Shown here one piece after another: positions 1 to 6,195 of a stretch of 6,195 nt of DNA; the stretch's first letter is position 1, and every line of letters begins with the position of its first letter. Under the pieces are notes generated by a model, which saw nothing but the letters and a program-made list of their open reading frames with translations, was not told the DNA's origin and did not search any database. Source of the DNA: Pseudomonadota bacterium (GTDB taxonomy: Bacteria > Pseudomonadota > Gammaproteobacteria > Pseudomonadales > Oceanobacteraceae); the NCBI GenBank assembly GCA_023399105.1, contig JAEWQT010000050.1, positions 1-6,195 on the forward strand. Reading direction: 5' to 3'. The position numbers and the translations under genes were made by a program.

Positions 1-33
1 TTTCTGCGCCTGAAACGGGCTGCCGGTCTGTAA
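1..33 (+). CDS. Possible C-terminal tail of an upstream gene (partial)
   Basis: Frame 1 is open from the window edge and ends at TAA 31-33, encoding FLRLKRAAGL. Frame 3 is also open, to a TAA at 39-41, so the true frame cannot be decided from this short piece. If an upstream gene ends here, its stop lies within about 20 bp of the kinase start at 51, which would suggest an operon. A response regulator partner would be a natural guess for a gene next to a histidine kinase, but nothing visible proves it. Confidence 0.25.
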   Translation, partial: FLRLKRAAGL

Positions 34-50
34 CCGGTTAAGGAGCAAGG

Positions 51-683
51 ATGAGATTTGAACAACTGGTCGCGGCCGTCGTGCACGATCTTAAAAATCA
101 GCTGCAGGCCCTGCTGGATTACGAACAGGAAGCGCTGGCGCGCATTCCCAAGCGTTATCACAACCATCTGCTGCCTATTCTGCAGCGCACCACCCGCCTG
201 AAAAACGACACCATGCAGATGATGTCGCTGTTCAGCATGGAACAGAAACAAGCCTTTCCGATGGACGACGCCTGGCCCTTCGATACCGTCACCGATGCTA
301 TTGAAGCCACCAGTCAGCAATTTCCGGCGCTGCAGTTTGATAACCGCATTGATGAAAACTGCCAGGGCTTTTACAACGAAAACCTGGTGCAGCTGGCATT
401 AGTAACCCTGATCACCAACAGCGCCCAGGCCGGCGCCAGTGAAGTGATCATCAGCGCCGATGACAACAACGGCCTGACCCTGACAGTAGAAGATAACGGC
501 CACGGTTTTGACCCCCGGGTACTGGCCGGTGAAAAGAACACCACCAAAAACGGCGGCACCGGGTTGGGGCTGTATTTTGTGCAGCTGATTGCCGAACGGC
601 ATGGCAACGACCAGCAACGGGGACGGGTAGACTACGGCAACCGCCCGCAGGGCGGCGCCTTTGTGAGTATTTACTTACCCTGA
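51..683 (+). CDS. Small soluble sensor histidine kinase (HATPase domain)
   Basis: This 210-residue protein looks like a minimal two-component histidine kinase. The H-box is at residues 12-18 (HDLKNQL), with His12 the likely phosphorylation site, followed by a helical dimerisation-like stretch to about residue 65. The HATPase_c domain fills about residues 105-210: the N-box is around Asn123 (LITNSAQAG), the G1 box at 148-152 (DNGHG) and the G2 box at 168-174 (GGTGLGL). These are the ATP and Mg2+ binding elements of the family. I see no membrane segment, signal peptide, PAS, GAF or HAMP domain, so the protein is probably cytoplasmic and must get its signal from a partner or from an unrecognised N-terminal contact. 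The start is supported by AAGGAG at 40-45, five bases before the ATG. The gene converges on the betT-like gene and overlaps its 3' end by 13 bp. The kinase assignment is firm; its partner and signal are unknown. Confidence 0.88.
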   Translation: MRFEQLVAAVVHDLKNQLQALLDYEQEALARIPKRYHNHLLPILQRTTRLKNDTMQMMSLFSMEQKQAFPMDDAWPFDTVTDAIEATSQQFPALQFDNRIDENCQGFYNENLVQLALVTLITNSAQAGASEVIISADDNNGLTLTVEDNGHGFDPRVLAGEKNTTKNGGTGLGLYFVQLIAERHGNDQQRGRVDYGNRPQGGAFVSIYLP

Positions 684-2725
684 GCCTCGGGAGCCTCACT
701 CTGCAGCATGGTGTCGTGCTCGGCCAGATTCCAGGGTAACTGGCCGGGCGTCACATGCAGGAAGTGCAGATAATTTTCAAACTGATCCAGCACATCGCGG
801 ATCACCTCATGGGCGTCACAACCGTACAGGTCATACCCCAGGCTGCCCGGGCGCAAAAACACTTCGGCACGGAAATACTGGTCATCCGCCGTCAGCTCCC
901 GTTTCAGCTCCAGCGCCATAAAGTCCGGTAAAGGCAACGATGTACGGCGGATTTCATAGAGAAAGTCCACGTATTCATCCCGCTGTACCTGCAGCCAGAC
1001 CCGCCCGAACTCTTCATCGACGTGGGTTTCGGCGTGCCAGCCCAGCCGCGTCAGCTCCAGCTGCACTTCATTCAGCGCATGCTGTGCCGGCCCCTGAATA
1101 AACTGGTTTACCCGCGTTTCATCGGGGAAATCCACCAGCCCGGCCAGACTGTTACGCCACTGCGTACGGCGATAATTGGGCCGGGTTTGCGCCTGCGCAC
1201 TCTGCAGACTGCTGCCACGATGGCCTTCAATCACCAGCGCCCGCCACATCCCCGCCATGGCCACCAGCATGATGATGGCAAAGGGCAAGGCGCTGGCAAT
1301 GGTCATGGTCTGCAACGCATTCAGGCCACCGGCCAGCAACAGCACCGCTGCAATCAGCCCCTCCAGGGTAGCCCAGAACACCCGCTGCCAGGCCGGTGTC
1401 ACTAACGCGCCGCCAGACGCCAGCGAATCAATCACCAGCGAACCAGAATCGGACGAGGTAACAAAAAAGGTAATAATCAGATAGACCGTGATCAGTGATA
1501 AAAACGACGACCAGGGCAGATGCTCGTAAAAAGCAAAAATGGCTACCGCATGATCGGCCTGCACATCCCCCACCAGGCTGTGTACGCCCTGCTGCATAAT
1601 CATCCACAGCGCGGTGTCACCAAAAATGGAAAACCACAGAAAAGTAAACACCGTGGGTACCGCCAACACCCCGAACACAAACTGGCGGATGGTGCGGCCA
1701 CGACTGATCTTGGCAATAAACAGCCCGACAAAGGGCGCCCAGGCGATGGTCCAGCCGAAAATAAACAGCGTCCAGTTGCCAATCCAGTCGCTGCGCGAAT
1801 AAGCCTGCAGGTTAAAGGTACGGGCCACCAGCCCGCTTAAATATGCACCGGTGTTCTGCAAAAAGGTTTCCAGGACGTGAATGGTCGGCCCGGCCAGAAA
1901 CACCACCAGCATCAGAAAGACGGCCAGCCCCATATTCAGGATGGACAGATTTTTCACGCCTTTATCCAGACCTGCCACCACCGAGGCCGTTGCCGCCAGG
2001 GTAATCAGGGCAATGGCAATAACCTGCACCGTACTGCTGACCGGGATGGACGGCCAAAGGTAGTTAAGACCGGCATTAATCTGCGTCACCGACAAGCCCA
2101 GCGACGTGGCCAAACCAAACATGGTGCCGAGAATGGCAAACACATCCACCAGATGCCCCGGCCAGCCATAAATACGCTCACCGATCAGCGGGTACAGCGC
2201 CGAACGGATCGACAGCGGTAACCCATGCCGGTATGCAAAATACGCCAGCACCAGACCAACCAGACCGTAGATGGCCCAGATATGCACACCCCAATGGAAA
2301 TAGGCGATCTGCATGGCCTGACGGGCGGCATCCACCGTTTCGCCAGCGCCCTGTGGCGGCTGCGAATAATGCAGTACCGGTTCGGCCACCCCAAAGAACA
2401 GCAGTGCAATGCCGTAGCCAGCGGAAAACAGCATGGCAAACCAGGCCGGAAAGCTGTACTGCGGCTCGGAATGCTCCGGGCCCAGACGGATTTTGCCCCA
2501 GTCTGACACCGCGACCACGACGATAAAGACCAGAAAAATGGCCACCGCCAGCATATAAAACCAACCGAAATGTACCGTAATCCAACTCAGCGTCGCACTG
2601 AAAGCGTCACTGGCAGCCTGTGGCTGGGCAATGGTGCCGGCGATCAGCAGAAAGGCCACCACAATGGTGGGAATAAACACCGGCAACAGCACGGTTGACT
2701 GAAACCCCTTGCGTTCAGCAAGCAT
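671..2725 (-). CDS. betT: BCCT-family transporter, BetT-like (choline/betaine uptake)
   Basis: This is an inner-membrane secondary transporter of the betaine/choline/carnitine family, expected to import a quaternary ammonium osmolyte. Numbering is from the upstream ATG at 2740 (689 aa); I prefer the second ATG at 2725 (684 aa) because GGAGAG lies seven bases before it and the first has no Shine-Dalgarno. About twelve hydrophobic segments run from residue 18 to 500. Family marks are TM3 AGYGIAL (107-113), TM4 FHWGVHIWAIY (148-158, aromatic-box Trp150, Trp155, Tyr158), TM8 GWTIAWAPFVG (329-339) followed by AKISRGRT (343-350), and TM10 TSSDSGSL (428-435). A hydrophilic C-terminal domain of about 185 residues, containing GYDLYG and DVLDQFENYLHFLH (near 635-662), is typical of the long BetT branch rather than short BetP/OpuD forms and is linked to osmotic regulation in that branch. 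No bet oxidation genes or BetI repressor are adjacent. The substrate (choline or betaine) cannot be fixed from sequence. Confidence 0.88.
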   Translation of the reverse strand: MLAERKGFQSTVLLPVFIPTIVVAFLLIAGTIAQPQAASDAFSATLSWITVHFGWFYMLAVAIFLVFIVVVAVSDWGKIRLGPEHSEPQYSFPAWFAMLFSAGYGIALLFFGVAEPVLHYSQPPQGAGETVDAARQAMQIAYFHWGVHIWAIYGLVGLVLAYFAYRHGLPLSIRSALYPLIGERIYGWPGHLVDVFAILGTMFGLATSLGLSVTQINAGLNYLWPSIPVSSTVQVIAIALITLAATASVVAGLDKGVKNLSILNMGLAVFLMLVVFLAGPTIHVLETFLQNTGAYLSGLVARTFNLQAYSRSDWIGNWTLFIFGWTIAWAPFVGLFIAKISRGRTIRQFVFGVLAVPTVFTFLWFSIFGDTALWMIMQQGVHSLVGDVQADHAVAIFAFYEHLPWSSFLSLITVYLIITFFVTSSDSGSLVIDSLASGGALVTPAWQRVFWATLEGLIAAVLLLAGGLNALQTMTIASALPFAIIMLVAMAGMWRALVIEGHRGSSLQSAQAQTRPNYRRTQWRNSLAGLVDFPDETRVNQFIQGPAQHALNEVQLELTRLGWHAETHVDEEFGRVWLQVQRDEYVDFLYEIRRTSLPLPDFMALELKRELTADDQYFRAEVFLRPGSLGYDLYGCDAHEVIRDVLDQFENYLHFLHVTPGQLPWNLAEHDTMLQSEAPEAQGK

Positions 2726-2732
2726 GATTTTT

Positions 2733-2738
2733 CTCTCC
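2733..2738 (-). promoter_or_regulatory. Shine-Dalgarno for betT, decides the start
   Basis: On the minus strand GGAGAG overlaps the G of the upstream ATG (2740-2738) and lies seven bases before the second ATG (2725-2723). Nothing purine-rich and Shine-Dalgarno-like precedes the first ATG. This favours initiation at 2725 and a protein five residues shorter than the longest reading frame. Confidence 0.65.
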
Positions 2739-2796
2739 ATCGTCTGTTGTGCTTTTTACCCTGACAAAGTCTGGCGCGGATAACAACCCCGAAGGT

Positions 2797-2825
2797 CTGT
2801 CATACCGGCCCGGCACTGGTATAAT
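2797..2825 (+). promoter_or_regulatory. Sigma70-type extended -10 promoter for glyQS
   Basis: A perfect TATAAT sits at 2820-2825, preceded by TGG at 2817-2819, which makes an extended -10 element (TGnTATAAT). A partial -35 hexamer CTGTCA (4 of 6 matches to TTGACA) is at 2797-2802 with a 17 bp spacer. Transcription would start near 2832, leaving a leader of about 70 nt before the glyQ start. This suggests strong constitutive expression, as expected for a tRNA synthetase operon. I found no equally good promoter for betT on the opposite strand. Confidence 0.75.
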
Positions 2826-2891
2826 CGCGCGTCTTTATTTATTCGCGAACAGCGCGCCGGGCACGATGAGCCTGCCCCACTGCGCCAACAC

Positions 2892-2895
2892 AGGA
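2892..2895 (+). promoter_or_regulatory. Shine-Dalgarno for the glyQ GTG start
   Basis: AGGA ends eight bases before GTG 2904-2906, supporting this non-ATG start. The resulting N-terminus ([15 protein letters not shown]) matches the usual GlyQ beginning as I know the family. The nearby upstream ATG at 2866 is out of frame. Confidence 0.7.
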
Positions 2896-2903
2896 ATTCC
2901 ACC

Positions 2904-3890
2904 GTGAGTCAGAGTCGCCACAACATCAAAACCTTTCAGGGCTTAATTGCCGCCCTGCAGGAATACTGGTCCGAACAGGGCTGTGTGATTAACCAACCCC
3001 TCGATATGGAAGTGGGTGCCGGTACCTTCCACACCGCCACGTTCCTGCGCGCTATTGGCCCGGAAAACTGGGCCTCGGCTTATGTGCAGCCCAGCCGCCG
3101 TCCGACCGATGGCCGTTATGGCGAAAACCCCAACCGTCTGCAGCACTACTACCAGTTTCAGGTGGTGATGAAACCGAACCCGGTGGATATTCAGGAAAAA
3201 TATCTGGAATCGCTGCGGGTGATGGGTATTGATCCGCTGGTACACGATATCCGCTTCGTCGAAGACAACTGGGAATCCCCGACTCTGGGTGCCTGGGGTC
3301 TGGGCTGGGAAGTGTGGCTGAACGGCATGGAAGTCACCCAGTTCACCTACTTCCAGCAGGTCGGCGGTCTGGAATGTTTCCCGGTGACCGGCGAAATCAC
3401 CTACGGTCTTGAGCGTATCGCCATGTACCTGCAGGAAGTGAACTCTGTATACGATCTGGTATGGACCTACGGCCCGGACGGCAAGCCCGTCACTTACGGT
3501 GATGTGTTCCATCAGAACGAAGTGGAGCAATCCACCTACAACTTTGAATACGCCGATGTCGACTTCCTGTTCGTGGCCTTCAATCAGTACGAAAAAGACT
3601 GCAAGCGTCTGATTGAAGCCGGTCTGCCGCTGCCGGCTTACGAACAGGTGCTGAAAGCCTCGCACACCTTCAACCTGCTGGATGCCCGTGGGGCGATTTC
3701 CGTGACCGAGCGTCAGGGTTACATCCTGCGCGTACGCACCCTGGCCCGCTCAGTGGCGCAAGCCTACTTCGATAGCCGCGCCGAGAAAGGCTTCCCGCTG
3801 GCCGATGAAGCCAACCGTGCTGACGTACTGGCTCGTTATGAAGCCCAGAAGGCTGAGAAAGCCGAGAAAGAAGCCCAGGAGAAGAAGTAA
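2904..3890 (+). CDS. glyQ: Glycyl-tRNA synthetase alpha subunit
   Basis: This is the catalytic subunit of bacterial tetrameric (alpha2 beta2) glycyl-tRNA synthetase, which activates glycine with ATP for transfer to tRNA-Gly in the cytoplasm. The 328-residue protein is collinear with known GlyQ. Visible landmarks are the N-terminal [12 protein letters not shown] (11-22), [16 protein letters not shown] (38-53), the class II motif 2 region [17 protein letters not shown] (62-78), the [15 protein letters not shown] stretch (144-158), and the motif 3 segment [11 protein letters not shown] (167-177). It starts with GTG. The protein is somewhat longer than E. coli GlyQ (about 303 residues, from memory) because of a charged Lys/Glu/Ala tail at about 311-328, predicted to be helical and non-catalytic. 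The stop overlaps the glyS start by one base, so the two subunits are probably translationally coupled and made in equal amounts. Confidence 0.97.
   Translation: MSQSRHNIKTFQGLIAALQEYWSEQGCVINQPLDMEVGAGTFHTATFLRAIGPENWASAYVQPSRRPTDGRYGENPNRLQHYYQFQVVMKPNPVDIQEKYLESLRVMGIDPLVHDIRFVEDNWESPTLGAWGLGWEVWLNGMEVTQFTYFQQVGGLECFPVTGEITYGLERIAMYLQEVNSVYDLVWTYGPDGKPVTYGDVFHQNEVEQSTYNFEYADVDFLFVAFNQYEKDCKRLIEAGLPLPAYEQVLKASHTFNLLDARGAISVTERQGYILRVRTLARSVAQAYFDSRAEKGFPLADEANRADVLARYEAQKAEKAEKEAQEKK
3877..3881 (+). promoter_or_regulatory. Shine-Dalgarno for glyS inside the end of glyQ
   Basis: AGGAG lies within the last codons of glyQ, eight bases before the glyS ATG at 3890. The stop and start codons overlap as TAATG. 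This fixes the glyS start and supports translational coupling between the subunits. Confidence 0.7.
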
Positions 3891-5967
3891 TGAGTGCACA
3901 AGATTTTCTGGTTGAACTGGGTACCGAAGAGCTGCCACCGAAAGCGCTGAAAACCCTGTCCGATGCTTTTACCTCCGGCATTAAACAAGGCCTGAAAGAC
4001 GCCGGCCTGAACTTTGGCGCTGTGGTGTCCTTCGCCGCGCCGCGTCGTCTGGCCGTGCGCATCGAAGCACTCGAAGCCCAGCAGGCCGATCAGGAAGAAA
4101 CCATTTACGGCCCACCGGCCAACATCGCCTACGACGCCGACGGCAAGCTGACCAAAGCCGCTGAAGGCTTTGCCGCCCGTGCCGGCGCCACCGCTGCCGA
4201 CCTGAAAACGCCCCCGGATTCTGACAAAAAGAACGCCGGCAAGCTGATGATGCAGCGCACCATCAAAGGTAAGAGCACCGTTGCGCTGCTGCCGGCCATC
4301 GTGCAGAACAGCCTCGACAAGCTGCCAATTCCTAAGCGTATGCGCTGGGGTGCTTCCCGCGTGGAATTCGTGCGCCCGGTGCAGTGGCTGGTGATGCTGT
4401 TCGGTAATGACGTGGGCGACGGTGAAGTGCTGGCCTGAAAGCCGGCAACACCAGCCGTGGTCACCGTTTCCACGCGCCAGCGCCGGTGGTGCTGAACGCG
4501 CCGTCCGAATACGAAAGCAAACTGCGCGCAGCCTACGTGATGGCCGACTTCGATGAGCGCGCCGCGCTGATCAAAGAACAGGTCACCGCGGCCGGTAAGA
4601 AACTGGGTGGCGAAGCCATCATCGGCGACGACCTGCTCAACGAAGTGACCGCGCTGAACGAATGGCCGGTAGCTCTGGCCGGTTCGTTCGACGAATCCTT
4701 CCTGCGCGTACCGCCGGAAGCGCTGGTGTCATCCATGAAAGAACACCAGAAATACTTCCACGTAATGAAAGACGGCAAGCTGATGCCGAACTTCATCACC
4801 ATCGCCAACATCGAGTCGAAAGACCCGGCGCAGGTGATTTCCGGTAACGAGAAAGTAATCCGTCCACGACTGTCCGACGCCGCCTTCTTCTGGGACACCG
4901 ACCGCAAGCAGCCGCTGGCCAGCCGTTTCCCGAAACTGGAAAACGTGGTGTGGGTAAACGGTCTGGGTTCTGTGGCCGACAAAACCCGCCGCATCAGCGC
5001 CCTGGCGACCAAGATTGCCGAGCGTCTGGACGCCGACGAAGTGCTGGTGCAGCGTGCCGCGCACCTGTGCAAAAACGACCTGGTTTCCAGCATGGTCGGC
5101 GAGTTCGCCGAGATGCAGGGCCTGGCCGGTAAATACTACGCCGAGCACGATGGCGAACCGGCCGACGTTGCCGCCGCCATGGTTGAACAGTACATGCCGG
5201 CCTTCGCCGGTGACGCACTGCCCGCCACCACCACCGGTACCCTGATCGCACTGGCCGACCGTCTCGACAGTCTGGTCGGTCTGTTTGGCATCGGCCAGAT
5301 TCCGACCGGCTCCAAAGACCCGTTCGCGCTTCGTCGTGCGTCGCTGGGCGTACTGCGACTTCTGGTTGAGAAACAAATCGACATCGATCTGGGCGACCTG
5401 ATCGGCTGGGCCATCGGCGCGCAATGGGCGACCACTCCGAAGACCGACACCAAAGCCACCCTGACTGAATACCTGCTGGATCGTTTCAGCGCCTGGTACG
5501 CCGACGAAGGCATCCCGGCCGGCGTATTCCAGTCAGTACGTGCTCTGGGCATCACCAACGCTCTGGACATCAACCGCCGCGTACAGGCCGTTCACCAGTT
5601 CGGCAAGCTCGACGCCGCAGAAGCACTGGCCGCTGCGAACAAGCGCGTGTCCAACATTCTGGCCAAGAATGGCGGCGACAAAGTGGTTGCCAATGTAAGT
5701 GCCAACTTACTGCAACAGGCCGAAGAAAAAGCATTGACCGAACAGGTTGCCGCCAAGCAACAGGCCGTGGCTCCGCTGATGGCCAAAGGCGATTACAGCG
5801 CCGCACTGACCGAGCTGGCTGGTCTGCGCGTCGTGGTCGACAGCTTCTTCGACAACGTCATGGTGATGGCCGACGACGAAGCCGTGAAAAACAACCGTCT
5901 GGCGCTGCTCAAGCAGCTGCAGGCGCTGTTTATCGGTATTGCCGATATCGGCCTGCTGCAGGGCTAA
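3890..5967 (+). pseudogene. glyS: Glycyl-tRNA synthetase beta subunit, frameshifted as sequenced
   Basis: This is the beta subunit of tetrameric GlyRS, which recognises tRNA-Gly and is needed for activity with GlyQ. It is read in two frames. The first part, 3890-4438 (182 residues), holds FLVELGTEELPPKAL (6-20), APRRLAV (50-56), LPIPKRMRWGAS (145-156) and EFVRPVQWLVMLFG (159-172), then hits TGA at 4436-4438. The remainder continues from 4435 in the -1 frame as LKAGNTSRGHRFHAP and stays open to TAA 5965-5967. Later landmarks, numbered in the restored protein, are NEKVIRPRL (320-328), the HD-like CKNDLVSSMVGEF (394-406), GSKDPFALRRASLGVLR (474-490), ANKRVSNILAK (583-593) and the C-terminal DALR-like anticodon-binding region with VDSFFDNVMVMADD (650-663). 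Adding one base between 4430 and 4437 gives about 692 residues, close to E. coli GlyS (689, from memory). The downstream piece has no credible start of its own. Gene identity is certain; whether it is truly broken is doubtful, since the enzyme is normally essential and both halves look fully conserved. Confidence 0.93.
4430..4438 (+). other. Frameshift point in glyS (one base missing)
   Basis: In frame, the sequence reads CTG GCC TGA. Related proteins have one residue between this Leu and the following Leu/Gln-Lys-Ala-Gly, but only two bases (4433-4434) lie between CTG 4430-4432 and CTG 4435-4437. A lost G from CTG-GGC-CTG (Leu-Gly-Leu), or a lost third base of an Ala codon, explains it exactly. 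Confidence 0.85.
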
Positions 5968-5987
5968 GCCTGCCGTTGGGACTCGCA

Positions 5988-6024
5988 CAAACGGGAGTTG
6001 CTGCACAGCGCTCCCGTTTTTGTT
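5988..6024 (+). terminator. Rho-independent terminator after glyS
   Basis: The stem AAACGGGAG (5989-5997) pairs with CTCCCGTTT (6011-6019), and the intervening bases can add an inner GCT/AGC pairing. The stem runs into a T tract at 6017-6021 followed by GTTT. It lies about 20 bp after the glyS stop and should end most glyQS transcripts before gmhB, although gmhB begins so close behind that some readthrough may feed it. Confidence 0.88.
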
Positions 6025-6025
6025 T

Positions 6026-6030
6026 AAGGA
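6026..6030 (+). promoter_or_regulatory. Shine-Dalgarno for gmhB
   Basis: AAGGA is three bases before ATG 6034 and six before ATG 6037. The spacing favours the second of the tandem ATGs, giving MKLIILDRDG as the N-terminus. Confidence 0.6.
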
Positions 6031-6036
6031 CAGATG

Positions 6037-6195
6037 ATGAAACTGATTATTCTCGACCGCGACGGCGTACTGAACGAAGACTCCGACGCCTTTATCAAAA
6101 CCACCGATGAGTGGATTCCACTGCCGGGCAGTGCCGAAGCGGTGGGCCGTTTAACTCAGGCCGGTTACAGCATTGCCATCGCGACCAACCAGAGC
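6037..6195 (+). CDS. gmhB: D-glycero-beta-D-manno-heptose 1,7-bisphosphate 7-phosphatase (N-terminal part)
   Basis: Only the first 53 codons are present; the frame is open to the window edge. GmhB removes the 7-phosphate from heptose 1,7-bisphosphate in the cytoplasm during ADP-heptose synthesis for the LPS inner core. The HAD-superfamily motif I is clear as LDRDGVLN (residues 6-13 from the second ATG), with Asp7 the nucleophile and Asp9 the acid/base residue. The stretch DSDAFIKTTDEWIPLPGS is typical of the GmhB subfamily, and ATNQS near the end is HAD motif II with its Thr. Tandem ATGs occur at 6034 and 6037, and the second is better spaced from the AAGGA. The position directly after glyS matches the Pseudomonas order I recall. 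Other HAD phosphatases such as the histidinol-phosphatase domain are possible but fit the EWIPLPGS segment less well. Confidence 0.9.
   Translation, partial: MKLIILDRDGVLNEDSDAFIKTTDEWIPLPGSAEAVGRLTQAGYSIAIATNQS

Noticed and set aside
1022..1405. Plus-strand reading frames opposite betT (for example 127 aa at 1022-1405 and 114 aa at 1877-2221)
   Set aside because: They are antisense to the well-conserved transporter, rich in Gln, His, Arg and Pro as expected for a shadow frame, and show no domain.
2741..2800. Promoter for betT on the minus strand
   Set aside because: TTGTCA-like and TAAAAA-like elements exist, but they do not combine with acceptable spacing, so no promoter is called.
2826..2903. 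T-box riboswitch or other attenuator in the glyQ leader
   Set aside because: The leader is only about 70 nt, lacks a T-box-like sequence and a terminator hairpin, and this looks like a gammaproteobacterium, where T-boxes are not expected. The only hairpin seen (GGGCA 2859-2863 with TGCCC 2873-2877) is short.
2943..3665. Long minus-strand reading frame (240 aa) opposite glyQ
   Set aside because: It lies wholly within glyQ, has no recognisable domain, and is explained by the codon bias of the real gene on the other strand.
4729..5424. Long minus-strand reading frame (231 aa) opposite glyS
   Set aside because: It is a shadow of the conserved glyS frame; its composition (many Gly, Gln, Val, His) mirrors the complement of glyS and no motif is visible.
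4486..5967. Downstream glyS piece as a separate gene starting at GTG 4486
   Set aside because: There is no Shine-Dalgarno before 4486, and conserved GlyS residues (LKAGNTSRGHRF) are encoded in the same frame upstream of it, so it is the rest of one gene.

Overview
The window looks like a chromosomal segment from a moderately GC-rich gammaproteobacterium, probably a marine or Pseudomonadales/Oceanospirillales-type lineage. This is inferred from the GlyRS alpha/beta proteins, which read most like Pseudomonas-type sequences, from the gene order glyQ-glyS-gmhB (the order I recall near the replication origin in Pseudomonas), and from a BetT-type osmolyte transporter. No database search was possible.

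Layout: positions 1-50 hold only the tail of whatever precedes the window and a good Shine-Dalgarno sequence. A small soluble histidine kinase without a sensor domain (51-683, +) converges on a betT-like BCCT transporter (2725-671, -), and their coding ends overlap by 13 bp. An intergenic region of about 160 bp (2741-2903) carries a convincing extended -10 sigma70 promoter pointing right. It drives glyQ (2904-3890) and glyS (3890-5967), the alpha and beta subunits of tetrameric glycyl-tRNA synthetase, which overlap by one base (TAATG). A strong intrinsic terminator follows glyS, and then the first part of gmhB (6037 to the window end), a heptose-bisphosphate phosphatase of LPS core biosynthesis.

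The main anomaly is glyS. The reading frame stops at 4436-4438 (TGA), and the rest of the protein continues intact in the -1 frame. Restoring a single missing base between 4430 and 4437 gives a collinear protein of about 692 residues. Because this GlyRS is normally essential, a sequencing or assembly error is the most likely explanation, with a real mutation backed by a second GlyRS as the alternative. The sequence at the junction does not look like a programmed frameshift site.

The rest is housekeeping plus osmoadaptation. I found no mobile element, CRISPR array, RNA gene or evident novel multi-gene system. Secondary points of interest are an atypical residue pattern in the BetT substrate and ion sites, the minimal kinase next to it, and a 13-codon upstream ORF that ends on the glyQ start codon.
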